Shown here piece by piece: positions 37,328 to 48,480 of a stretch of DNA of 64,000 bases (its first letter is position 1; every line of letters begins with the position of its first letter). Source of the stretch: Sycobia sp. Sy_11 (taxonomy: Eukaryota > Arthropoda > Insecta > Hymenoptera > Epichrysomallidae); the NCBI GenBank assembly GCA_018907035.1, contig JACCIC010000035.1, positions 1,178,001 through 1,242,000 of the forward strand, written 5' to 3'. Position numbers and translations under genes: made by a program. The notes beneath the pieces are model-generated. The model was given only the letters and a program-made list of their open reading frames with translations, ran no database searches and was not told the origin of the DNA.

Positions 37328-38090
37328 TTTTTATAGCACGTTTGGGGTGAATCGCATGTAAATGCAGTGAACGCGAGAACCAATAAGTTGTCGTGCCTGC
37401 CCACAGTGGCATCGATTGCTTTATTTATTTCTAATTAATAGGTTTCTTTGCAAGTATCATTTATCATTTTCTTGTAAATTTTTAACTAAAATTAATTTAT
37501 ATCTGATAAGTGAAAAATTTATTTACTGTTGCTATGATAAAATAATACGCAAAAATAACAGTAATTTTTAGTTTAATTGTAATTATTCATACTGAAAAGA
37601 TACTTTCTATCATCAAGGAGTATTTTGGTTTGCAATGAATAAAGCATTTTTATTATATAAAGAAAAATACTTACTCTATACAAATTAAATGTATTTAATT
37701 TATCAAAAGTATTATTTAAAATTCAGCATATATTTTTATAATTGAAAAAAAATAGATTCCTTCTTGTAAGACATGAAATTTTTTTTTTTGATTTATACAA
37801 TTTCCATCTCATAGAAGAGATCATTCTAATGAAATAATGTAACTCAGTAATAGCGAAATATTTATTTAATAATAGAAAATATTTTTTTAGTTGATTTCTT
37901 TTGAATATAATTTAATTCTATCGTTAAAATCTTTTATTTAATAGTTATTGAATATGAATAATTTTAATTATAATAGGTTTGAGAATCAATATTTTGTTAT
38001 AATAAAAGAAAAATCGAGGGTGTCCGTTGAAAGGTCAGCAATATAAGTGCGGGAGCCGAGTTATTTGGGCAAAGCAGACAATAAAAAAAA
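37328..38090. other. AT-rich spacer
   Basis: About 0.7 kb of AT-rich DNA with no gene or repeat array seen. Confidence 0.55.
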
Positions 38091-38171
38091 AATAAAAAAC
38101 TGAAGCCCCTATCGGTCCGAGTCGAAAACTGCGGCGACGCTGTCGTCTATTTAAATAAGGAGGGTCCCTGA

Positions 38172-38234
38172 TATAAAAGGGTTGGTCGCGGAATTAGAGA
38201 CGAGTCCACATTCGCGATTATTATACCAGAGTCG
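38172..38234 (+). promoter_or_regulatory. Candidate TATA/DPE core promoter
   Basis: TATAAAAG lies at 38172-38179. With A38203 in CGAGTC as start site, TATA begins at -31 and AGTCG at 38230-38234 fits the DPE consensus at +28. The initiator itself is only a partial match. The element stands at the left edge of a CpG-rich island. No transcript or gene downstream is identified. Confidence 0.25.
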
Positions 38235-38801
38235 TTACCCGAGTCGGCAGAGCGCGCGCGCCGAGGTGGACGGAGACACGGGTACACGCGCACCTCGCAG
38301 CCTCTGGGTACCCTCGAACCGCACCGGCGGCCTGGCTCCTTCCTCTCGCCCCCCCCCCTCCCTGACCGCCACGCCCGCGACGGGCAAACGAAGGCTCGCG
38401 TAAAAGTACGCGATTGCCTTTACCCGAGACGCGCGCGCTTACGCACACCCGCGCGCGCGCACACACACGTACCAATACCGTGATACGCCCGTTTCGCCGG
38501 AGCGGGCGCGGTGGCGAAACGAAGGTCTCCCGGCCGCCCCCGCTTCGCCGGACAATGGGGAATCATTTTCGCGGTCCGGCAAATGCCCCCTGCGACTCGG
38601 ACGGAGGGGAAAGACGGAAAGGTACGGGGGGGGGAGGGGCCGACTTGTTTTTGCGGGCATTTCCGTCTGGCCGTTAAGCCTGTGTAAAGTCGGCCTTCTT
38701 TATTGCCCCGTGCCGATTCGCACGCGGCCCCTCTCCCCACCCGCTTGTTCCGCGCGTCCCCGTGAATTGTTTGCTCTTTCTCTCGTTCGCTCACTTCTGT
38801 C

Positions 38802-38809
38802 ATTTGCAT
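38802..38809 (+). promoter_or_regulatory. Octamer site (POU-domain factor)
   Basis: A perfect ATTTGCAT octamer, followed by ATTAA. POU-domain factors bind this octamer in animals. An 8-mer occurs by chance a few times in a window this size, so this is only suggestive. Confidence 0.25.
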
Positions 38810-39236
38810 ATTAAGGGCATAAAAATGTATATCGCCGAAGAAAGAAAGGAGCTCGAGATTAAAAGAAGAAAAATAAAAGCCCAAAGAGGAGCGGTAGAGG
38901 GCGGGAGAGGCGGGGGGGTGGCTGGGCAAAAATGCGCAAAAGCAAGACCATTCAAACAATCGTTCGCTATCCGCCCGTGCAGTTTTTCTCCCCCGTCCCC
39001 GGGTGACGGGGAAAATTTCGCATTAAAGAAAAAAAAATAATAATACACGTCGAAATTCAAAGAAGGATCGAGAATAATTGCTTGTTATACGCGCTGCGAG
39101 CCGGCGGATGGCAGAGCGCGAGTGAGCTTTCTTTCATTCTTTACTTTTCCGTTTGGTTCGCTGAATTAGCCGCGCGCGCCCGCACGCGCTCGAAGCTGGA
39201 AACGAGGCTCTTTGACGCTCGAGTACGCGCGTTCCT

Positions 39237-39297
39237 GCTCTCTCTCTCTCTCTCTCTCTCTTTCTTTCCTATATAGGCATTCGCTCAAGAGGCTGCG

Positions 39298-39328
<31 letters not shown>
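39237..39328. repeat. (CT)n and (GA)n arrays forming an inverted repeat
   Basis: A CT array at 39237-39261 and a GA array at 39301-39328 are exact complements separated by about 40 bases. The transcript could form a hairpin with a stem of about 24 bp. Confidence 0.9.
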
Positions 39329-39533
39329 CGACCGCTACAACTAAAATTGCTCCGTGAATATGTCGCGTTACGATTAATTATTACCGGGGCGCGAGCGAGC
39401 TGGCTAATGTCGAGCAACGCGGCCAAACAGCGTCCGAAGTGGGAGCGAGAGCGAAGGAGAGAGAGAAAGAGGTGAAACCTCAAACTGTGCCCGTGCCAGA
39501 CGGCTAAGGGGTTACACGTTCACGTAAATCTAC

Positions 39534-39559
39534 ATATATATATATATATATATATATAT
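39534..39559. repeat. (TA)n microsatellite
   Basis: A pure TA array of 26 bases. Confidence 0.96.
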
Positions 39560-40572
39560 GGTACGAATTCCGGTTGCCTTTCCATGGCTCGCCGGTATTT
39601 ACCAGGAGTTATCGAAGCGCGAGAGACGGAGAATTAAAGGAAACCCGAAGTAGGATGGGCAAGAACGGTGGGGATGAGTCGAGCGCTGTGCTGCAATGAA
39701 TCTATAGATGAGACGGGGGGAAGAGAAGGAGAGATAGAGACTTTAGGGAGGGGGACAGAGAGCCAAGTGGAACTGATGGCACTGAACTGCGGAGCCGAGG
39801 AAAGGTGGGTGCGAGGGGGGTGAAAGAGGTCCAAGAGACTTTCCCTCTTTCGATTCCCGAGATCTCAGATATCCAGCGTAATTACTAATAAGTTTTCGAC
39901 ACAAAATGAGGTGAGGAAAAGAGAGGGTTAATCCGAAAGTACGACCGAACGCCGATGTGGCCGGAGGGAGGAAAGGATTGGAAAAGGCGAAGGGTGCGAG
40001 AGAGGGCCGCCGACGCCGACGCTCTTCGCCCGAACCCCCGTCCGATTTCGACGATAAAGACGAACGAGGAGCCGAGGAAAGGATGGCGGAGGGCGCCGAA
40101 GAGAGGGCAGGGAGCGAGCTGGCGAGGGAATTGGGGGTTGGGGTGGGCAGAGAGGCGAGAAGCAGAAGGCTCGGAAACCAGTTAAAGATTTGCGATGTCT
40201 TTCGATCCCCGCCCGAGATATTCGTAATTACTGTTTGTGTTTCTCTCGTTGACTGCCCCCCCCCTCTGCGCCTCTACTATTTCTTCCTACCATCGGTTCA
40301 ACTACCCTCGCCTCATCCACTTCCCTCCCTCCTCGCCCCCCCTGCTCCCGCTCGTTTTTCTACTTTTGCGATTGCGGCTTCTCTTCTCACTCGCCTGCTC
40401 GTTCTCTCCCTTCTCCGTCCATTTTTCCGTCGACTCGCAGAAGCTTTCGACGTTCTTTCCTCGTCGCGTCGAGAACGGCGGCGCCCCGCCACTCCCCGCT
40501 TTCTTCTTTCGTTACTCTTTGGCGGCTGTTCAACTGCGTTTAAATTTCTTCCGCTGCTCCCCCCTCGATTTC

Positions 40573-40580
<8 letters not shown>

Positions 40581-40614
<34 letters not shown>
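40581..40614. repeat. (GA)n microsatellite
   Basis: A pure GA array in a CpG-rich island. Confidence 0.96.
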
Positions 40615-40618
<4 letters not shown>

Positions 40619-41600
40619 CTCGCCCCAGCGCACTCGCGCGTCTGCCGCGCCGAAATTGCTCCACTCTCGATTGCTTATCGCATAACGGTAAAGGATTGAC
40701 CGAGGTTTGCGGGAGGGAGCGAAAGGGGGACAGAGCCGAGAGAAGGAGAGGCTCCTTGTAAATCCGTTCGATCCCCTGGCTTAAGACGAGAATCGTGTCA
40801 AGCGTCATCCTGTTAGCTTTTCTCCCCCACCCGGCCCCTGTCCCTTGGATCTGGGGCTTTTTTTTTTCTTAGACCAGCGCGGCAATTTAGATCTCGGCTG
40901 AATCAGACGCTAGCCCGCGTGGCAGCAGAGCCGTTCTTCCTCGCCGGAATTCGTCGAAACTAAAACGGGGATCCCACCGATACGCGGACGCGAGCCTCGC
41001 ATAATTACAGTTAAGAGTTTGCCCCGCAGGGCCATTAAGACGAATTTGTATGCAAAATCGCCCCGCGCAACAACTTTGCCTCGGCACTCCCGCGGCGTCA
41101 GCGGCGCGCGTAATGACGAAAGAGATTTCTTTTCGAATATTAACGCGCGGGAAATTGATACGGGCGAACGAAGTCCTGGGCGGGGGCGCAGAGACGAGTA
41201 GGTGGGGAAGGGGGGAGGGAGATAGAGGGGCAGAGGGAAGAAGCGCCTTATACTTCTGGGAGTCGCGCGATAATTGTAATGAACGCCTTGAGACCGCGCA
41301 GACCCATCTGCGTCCCTCGCTATATATAGCACCCCTCCCCTCCGTCCCGAAGCCCTTCGAAACCAAAGAGGCGCACTCTTTCCTTCTCCTGTGCGCGCCC
41401 ACCGTCCCCACCCTCCCCCCCCCCCTCGCGCCGCCCACCCGCCCGGCGTCGGTTCTGTGTGTAATCGCAAAATACGCACAAGTCCTTAAGTACCAAACTT
41501 GTACGAATTGATTTAAGTGCTGAATGCTAAATCAACGAAATACGCGGGAAAGGGAGTAAGAGCGACAGCCTTGGAAAATTTACGATCGCCGCTTTCTCGG

Positions 41601-42607
41601 GGGGAGTCTGCTCTGCCAGTATCTCAATGCTAGGAACTTTATGTAAAACTGACCTGCTGTATTTATATAAATCTTATTACTTTTCGTTTTTATAAATTTT
41701 ATGGCTTTCATTATGAGAATCGATTATTTCCCTATATTGTACAGCAAAGTAGAATTTTAAAATACATTCGTGAATAATATTCTGGACATTTTAAGTGATT
41801 TGCGAAAGAAATTTCATTTTCTCGACTATAACGCACACGCCAACGCAATTCCAGTTACACAGGTATATTTTCCAAACGGCCTATACATATCATAAAAATA
41901 CTTACTTTTAAAGACCACCGCACGTATATATTTTGATGTTTTCCTGCCTATCTACGTAAGCACAATAAAGCGAATCCTTACCGCATCAGGTCCGCGCTCC
42001 AAGGAAAGAGTGACGGATAATTGAAATAGACTTTACGCAATCGTTTCGTTCAAGTGCAAATGAAGGAAAGCTAATTCTAAATATAATAGAAGCACAATTT
42101 ACATTTCTGTTTAAGATTGATTCTAATGTGCGAAAATTATAGTTTCCACAAACGCAGAATTTAAAAAAAAAAATTAATGTAAATAGATGTAATCTTTTAG
42201 AAAAATTTTGCCAGCCAATACAAAAATAATACTTATCATAAAAATTCTTTTACGTTTCCATAATAAAAATAATAGAATTAAATGTAATGCATATACATAT
42301 ACGAGTTCACCAGTTTGAAATTACTTCAGAAATTTATTTAGATAAGGCAATTACGAGACAGTATTATAACAGGATTCTTTTTATAATCATGCACTATAAA
42401 TTTAAAAATTTAACCTTAATAACAAGTCTCTTGAGTCTAAATATTTATAGAGCAGCTCCGTACTTTGTTTCGGAAGAAATCAGTTAGCATAAACAAGTTT
42501 TATAGAACGTTAAATCCTTTAAAAAAAAAAAGGAAAAAAAAGAATTTTAAGCCATTGTCCCGAGATTCTCATCAGTTCGTTGAATGTTCCGAACTGAACC
42601 AGATTTC

Positions 42608-42667
<60 letters not shown>

Positions 42668-42880
42668 GCGCGAAATTCGCGAGTACGTAGCAAATTGCTA
42701 CTTTAGTCAATGCCAATTATTACCGCACTTTATTCCATCGCGCTTGACACACAAAATCTCGCCCGCTGCCACGTAAATCGCCACGTACGATCTCGTATAT
42801 ATTTATTCTCTAATTATAAATTCCAGCACATAATCGAGTCGAAAAGAACAACGTACGCTTTGGTAAATATATATCTATGT
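41601..42880. other. AT-rich non-coding block
   Basis: AT-rich DNA with a poly(A)-rich stretch at 42521-42541 and a long TA array. No gene seen. Confidence 0.55.
42612..42665. repeat. (TA)n microsatellite
   Basis: A pure TA array of 54 bases. Confidence 0.97.
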
Positions 42881-43819
42881 ATATATTAAAAGACATACGG
42901 GTGTCGGTGAGTGCGTCGGTGTGTGTACGGAGTTAGGTGTACGGCCTCAGTCCCCTCCTCGCGATCGCTGTGGAGGAGGCGCCGCTTTCCAGTCGCAATT
43001 CGGAGAATTCGCCCGTTCGAATTGGCTTTCGGAAATTTCAGAAGGCTGCTCGCTCTACATGAGCTCGCGCGCGCGAGTGCGCCACAATTTTTCGTGTCAC
43101 GTAAAAACGATTTCGAAATTCTCGAATTACATGCCTGAATCATTATTAAAATTGAGAGATATTTCTCGGAAATGATATTCTCAAAGATTTATTTGGGAAC
43201 CGTGCGAATTTCCATTTATTTCAAACGTGTAAGATCCGTCCTCGAGCTTACAGGTCGAGCAGTTTTTTGCGCTTTTTTTCCGGTTTCTGTTTTTTTTTTT
43301 TCATCGTGGATATTCGAATAAAGGCGGCCTGGTCAGCCCTCATTATGGTTATTTCACTTTGCGCGCGGCTCATCCCGTACTCCACATAGGACGAGAATTT
43401 AAAGGCGAAAGAAACGTTACAGATTTTTTTTCTGCCGATCATAATAGTCCTGCCTTATTTTCCTTGATTATAAGCGCGTAGCCGAGCATAGCTCCGTGGC
43501 CAAGTCGGATGGATGGTTGGGGGAGGGGGGGGGAGGCGAGCGCCACAGTACATAATAGCGCGGCCGATGCGTCGCGATGCAGCTGACGATACGAGCGCGT
43601 ATAAATCAAGAGAAAGATCGACGGACGCTAGCCGCGAAAAGCCTGGCTAGAGCCGCCGCCGCTCTGTATTGCCCGCGGCACCTGCAGCTCCGTCGCCACT
43701 TCCCGCCCCCCCCCCTCGGCCGACCTCAGTGCGCCCGTCAACGGAGGCGCGAGCCGAGGCGAGGCGAGCGCACCGCGTGTAAACTCGTTGGGCAATGACG
43801 ATGACTTGATGTTTACGTG

Positions 43820-43852
<33 letters not shown>
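43820..43852. repeat. (CT)n microsatellite
   Basis: A pure CT array. Confidence 0.96.
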
Positions 43853-43855
<3 letters not shown>

Positions 43856-44039
43856 CCTCCCCGTTCCTCGGCTTTTTTTTTCCTTTCCTTTTCTGCCTTC
43901 GACCGAGATCTTATCGGAGTTTCGGGAACACGCGTACGGCGTGTGAGAACAAGCGACTAATGAAGAGCGCTCCCGACTCCCGAGAACTCCCGAATCGCCG
44001 TTTGATTGTCTTTTTTAATAATTAATTTTTGCGGTAAAG

Positions 44040-44089
44040 TCCCCATCCGAAGCCCGCACGGATGGGGGATAAGCCGCGCGAGCTTCGCG
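44040..44089. other. Two adjacent compact hairpins
   Basis: CCCCATCCG (44041-44049) pairs perfectly with CGGATGGGG (44059-44067) around a 9-base loop, with a possible extra T-G pair outside. Nine bases later CGCGA GCT TCGCG (44077-44089) forms a second small hairpin. The stems are too short for a microRNA precursor. No known RNA family is recognised. Confidence 0.45.
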
Positions 44090-44662
44090 TTTGTTAGATT
44101 GCCACATAAATCCTATATATATATAGCCGACGCATATTTATAATTATACCTTTTCTCCATTGTAACGCTACGGGAGGCTCAATTTTATCTTTATCACTTT
44201 AATTATTGACTTATATAACCGCGGTCTATATATCACAATGGAAAGCCCCCCTTCCTGCCAGTCACTACTCCCTGCACTGCATGCTTTTTATTCCGGCTCG
44301 GTCGGGACGCCGAATAATACGTTTTTGCGATGGAAATAGCAGCGACGACGATGCTATGTGCAATCGATATCCGATCGATATACGGCACTGTGTAGCAGAA
44401 TGCTCCGGTAATGAATGTCGCGCGACGATTGGGAAAAATGCCGTTCCGCGAGGAGCGTTCGGGTCGCTCCAGGGACGGCCGAGCGAGCTCGCGCGCACTG
44501 GTTGCGCGCACGAGCAAGCCAACTCCCCGGGCATTATTGGCCTTATATGGGAGTTTACAGCGAATCGGCCGACCGGTATAAATCGGCCGGGGCATAAGAA
44601 ACCGCCACGGCGACGTTAATTTGTGACCGATTACGCGGCACCTGGTGCAGTATACGGCGCAG

Positions 44663-44683
44663 CTCTCTCTCTCTCTCTCTCTC
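44663..44683. repeat. (CT)n microsatellite, short
   Basis: A CT array of about 21 bases. Confidence 0.93.
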
Positions 44684-44990
44684 CTCTCGCGGAGTCTGCG
44701 CTGGGTAAGGGGGAGGCAAGGGGGAGGCGTCGTTATTGGGGACAGAAAGAACGCGAAGTCGAGCGAGCCGGGGGAGCGTCACGGCATTCTTCCTCACGGC
44801 TCACGGTTTTGACGCGCCTCCGTGTATCCCTTATTTTGCCCCTGACGCGATCCTTTCCTCGGAGGCTCGTGAAAGGGAGAACGAGCTCGTTCTGCCCATC
44901 TTCTATGTTTCACCGCATCTATTTCTCCTGCTTTTTCCCCGAAGCTCGACTTTTATTACTTAATTTTATTAATTAAATTCATTCGGTTTT

Positions 44991-45480
44991 TATCGGCAGT
45001 CCGAATGTCCTCGTGTCTTTTGCTCGTAAACATTCGGGAATCCCTTGAATTCCACTCCCATATATATATACCGACAATTAAAAATTGAGAGAGAAAGTAA
45101 TGCGCTTCAACTATTTGTTAATAGCTTTTGACTTTTATACTGCATTAGTACGTATTTGGAAGTGCAATTTTGAGATAAATGTTGAAGATAATTTGAAATT
45201 TATATATCTTAAATAAAGCAGCAAAAGTCACATAGCTATATTATATATACTATGCAAGATAATCAGGAATAAAGTCAAATTACCATATCAAGTGTTTACT
45301 CTATTATTGTTAAAACATTTTCTTAAGCATGTCTACGGATAGATAATACCAGCGAGGATACACGCATTCAAATATTATTAGTTTTTCTATCGGATAATTA
45401 ATGAAATTATTCAGAATCGTGGTATGTTACTCGGGCGTGGCTCTATAAATTAACAATAGAATGCATTAAAGCAGAGTAAG
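44991..45480. other. AT-rich spacer
   Basis: AT-rich DNA with a short TATATATA run at about 45060. No gene seen. Confidence 0.5.
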
Positions 45481-46280
45481 TTAATTATAATGGGGATCGC
45501 GCATTTATTTCGGGGCGATGACGATTATCCCGTCGCCGTAAGATCGCAATCTTAACGCGCGACAGGCGTAAAGTGTTGATAATTATTATTCTATTTCCAA
45601 GAATATCTTTTACTGCCAATAGCCATCAGAAATATAATTTCCTGCCGACGGCCGATAAAGTCAATGCGTAACGAGCCGGAATGTGCACTTTGCGTATCCA
45701 GCCAGCGGCGGAGAGGGAAAGTCATAGAAAGAGAGCGAGAGAGAAGGAGCGCGGCGGCGAGGGGCGGGGGACGGGGGGAATATGAGAGCAAAAAAAGTGG
45801 GAGAGCCTATATGGCTCGTTACGACCGCGCCATGTACACATTTATCTCTCGCACGCCCGCGACGGCGATCCCGAACGGCCACAGATTCTTGGATTTCATG
45901 GCGACGATCGGGCGTAAAGTCGGCCGGACGATTGCAGCCTCGCGCGTCGCAGTATACGGAGGCGCTGAGGGCGGGGGGGGGGAGTCAGCGGCGATTGCGA
46001 TTAATTAATTTTACTCCGCCGAGACACTCGGTTTCCGTTCGTTTAAGCTCGTTAATATACCCGGGGCCCCGTCCTCCCTCGCTCTCTTTCTCCACTCGGA
46101 CCTTTCGCCTTTGAAGCTTGGACGGGCGCGCCTTCTTCCTTTCTAGAATCTCGAAACGCTCGCCAGAAGTCGCCAGGGGCGCGCATTGAAATTGCATTCG
46201 TTGAAACGTCGCTCTAAAGGACGTTCCTCGATAAGATCCTCGCCATGGCGGAGAAGCCATTGGCGAAATCGGCGGGTCCC

Positions 46281-46300
46281 CGCGCGCGCGCGCGCGCGCG
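46281..46300. repeat. (CG)n tract
   Basis: A 20-base alternating CG run with strong Z-DNA potential. Confidence 0.95.
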
Positions 46301-46413
46301 AGGATCGGCGGCCGGGCGGCGAGTCTACGACCCCGCGAGCCCGAGCTCCGACAGGATGACGGACGGAACGCGGCCGCGCCCGCCCCGTCCCGCCACGAAA
46401 TCGAGAAAGCGAA

Positions 46414-46431
46414 GCGCGCGCGCGCGCGCGC
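46414..46431. repeat. (CG)n tract
   Basis: A second alternating CG run. Confidence 0.93.
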
Positions 46432-46552
46432 TTGACCGTGGGAAGTCGCGGCCGCGCGAGGGTCAAACTGCGCGCCGGCCCGCGCCGCGGGGACGAGGAC
46501 GGCTTTCGCGCGCATTACGTCCGGTGTATTTCGTCGGCCGCGGTCGTGTCAA

Positions 46553-46569
46553 GCGCGCGCGCGCGCGCG
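46553..46569. repeat. (CG)n tract
   Basis: A third alternating CG run; the three are spaced about 135 bases apart. Confidence 0.9.
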
Positions 46570-46815
46570 GGTTCCTCGGACTGGCTCGTAAAGGCCCGCG
46601 CAACGATCATTGTTGAGATTATAAGGAAACGGCGGACCGGGGCGGCCGGTCGCTCGGGAGCTCGCTCCCATAAAACTCGAGCGAGGCAGAAAACGGGGAT
46701 TCACGCGTTATAATATATAGATATCGCGCGCGGCCATCGCGCCGAGAGCTCATTTTATTCAGCCGCGGGAGAGACGCTGCATAGCTATAGAAATGCTCGA
46801 TCGACGCATATGTGC

Positions 46816-46882
<67 letters not shown>
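46816..46882. repeat. (TA)n microsatellite
   Basis: A TA array of 67 bases with one G interruption at 46830. It lies exactly at the border between the CpG-rich island and the AT-rich block. Confidence 0.97.
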
Positions 46883-46885
<3 letters not shown>

Positions 46886-47640
46886 GGCCTATAATGACAT
46901 TTATTCGATTGATCATTTTAATGAGTTTTGACATGTCTCCGGTGTGGACGGATATCCTCTTGCGGTACCTTTTCTCTTCTGTTTTCGATCCAAGCTTTTA
47001 TTCGTCAAATTGAGCCGATCTTTTTCAGGATATATAGCCTCTACGATGTTTATGGTGTCGCAAATCTTTAGCAAGTTACGACGACTTGTGTATCGTTAAG
47101 TGATGAAATTTCGTTTTTTTCTGGTTGGATATCTATAAATATATATAGCTTTTGCGACCAAGTGCTTCAGACTATTTTCTAAATATGTATTACTTTTCAA
47201 AGATATATTTGGAAAGCTGTTAAATTGTTTTAAACTGGAATAGTTTTAAATTCCTTGTTTCTGTGCTTACAAAAAATATTGATAACTTGTAAAATACAAC
47301 GAGCCATTTAAAGATTCTACGAAATATTAATACTGCAGTATGCTTTGTCTACATTAACTTAATTTTCTTTCTGTGTTTAATATGTAAACCTACTTTAACT
47401 GATCTAGAATAAATTATATTAATTAATTCCATTGTATAATGAGGTCAGAGATTGAAAAAAGTTTGGTGGATTTTATGTATCTTGTATCTATATATAGACA
47501 CATATGTGAAGAAAAAATAACTCGACGAAACGACTTTCATATTCATTTCGGTACCAACAGACTCCGCGATTTCCCGCATTTCAATTCTGTTATTCAATAA
47601 AGCGAGTTTAATTTTCACACGCAAAGAGAAATTGCCATTC
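46883..47640. other. AT-rich spacer
   Basis: AT-rich DNA with no gene recognised. Confidence 0.55.
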
Positions 47641-47681
47641 ATCGAACCGGCAGAGCAAACCATGCCGAATATGTACACATA

Positions 47682-47694
47682 TGTGTGCGTGCGA

Positions 47695-47725
<31 letters not shown>

Positions 47726-47727
47726 TG
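47682..47727. repeat. Compound (GC)n-(GT)n tract
   Basis: About 45 bases of almost unbroken alternating purine-pyrimidine: GT/GC, then GC, then a GT run. This is one of the best Z-DNA candidates in the window. Confidence 0.93.
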
Positions 47728-48480
47728 CCGAAACTAATTAATTCCCGAGTGTCAGATGCGCAGAAATATAGGACGAAAGTAGATTGCGCAATTCTCCGGG
47801 GCGCGCGGGAGGCGCACTTCGAGATATTCAACATCGGAGGATATAAAATTAATAGCGATCTAGATTTCTAAATTGCGGAGAATGCGGTAATTGAAAGTCG
47901 TGGGAGTGGGCGCCGAGGAGGGGGAGCAGGGGAAGGAGGGGGAGGGGAGGGGAGGAGAGAGGCCAGAAATGGCTGCGCATATATACGCGAAATTTCATAT
48001 CTTCGACGCGTAGGAACGAGCGTCTCTCGATGAGAGACGGAGAAAGGACAAGTGGAAGAAAAAGGGGCGCGGGGCGGGGAGGGGGGGGGCGGGAGAAAAT
48101 GACGCCGAGGAGAGACGAGACGCGCACGCGTACGCGGCAAATGCTATTCCTGACCCGTGGCGCGCGCGCGCGTTCATTGCATTGTTCTTTGACGCGAGGC
48201 AAACCTCTGCTTTACGTAATGCCCAGGCCACTGTTGTCGTCGGCGCATTACACTTTCTCGCTCCGAACGAGGGCGGGTAAGAGTGTTACTTTCACACCCG
48301 CGTGAAAGATCCTATACGCGATCGAGCTTAGGGGAAGAGATAGAATGTATGGATTACATTAGACAGCTTTATTTCGCTCGTAGATCATCGCGTACCAAAG
48401 CTGTCCTCTCCTCTCTGTCGGGAAATAGATGAAATTTACAGTGGAATACTGTCGTTCTTTAACGTTCGGTAAAGCGAATA
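47728..48480. other. GC-rich island
   Basis: A CpG-rich island with a GGGGA-repeat purine stretch at 47910-47960 and a G run at about 48082-48090. No gene recognised. Confidence 0.5.

Larger units (their letters stand above)
38091..39030. other. CpG-rich island with a promoter candidate
   Basis: GC-rich DNA with CG/CA alternation at 38450-38468 and a G run near 38630. Open frames on both strands are Arg/Pro-rich and not recognised. Confidence 0.45.
39031..41600. other. Long CpG-rich island
   Basis: About 2.6 kb of GC-rich DNA with TA, CT and GA arrays and purine-biased stretches. Frames of 180-240 codons overlap on both strands at 39957-40761 and 40887-41511. Several frames open at once over the same bases, with Arg/Ser/Pro-rich products, is what stop-poor sequence gives by chance. 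None is called. Confidence 0.5.
42881..44990. other. Mixed and GC-rich island
   Basis: CpG-rich, with G/C runs at 43519-43531 and 43707-43716, CT arrays and a tandem 11-mer AAGGGGGAGGC (44707-44728). A TATAAATC word occurs at 43600. No protein is recognised; overlapping frames at 44206-44619 lie on both strands. Confidence 0.45.
45481..46815. other. CpG-rich island with clustered (CG)n tracts
   Basis: Among the most CpG-dense parts of the window. Three pure alternating CG runs lie within 300 bases. Frames of up to 176 codons overlap on opposite strands at 45985-46616, with very Arg/Ala-rich products, and are composition artefacts. Confidence 0.55.

Noticed and set aside
40887..41511. Frames of 153-189 codons on both strands
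   Set aside because: Several frames are open over the same GC-rich bases and give Arg/Pro/Ser-rich products. Low stop-codon density explains them.
43490..43530. GTGGCCAAGTCGGATGG, similar to a tRNA-Ser/Leu A box
   Set aside because: There is no matching B box or cloverleaf downstream; G-rich sequence follows instead.
45985..46616. Overlapping 123-176-codon Arg/Ala-rich frames
   Set aside because: They arise from (CG)n tracts and extreme GC content.
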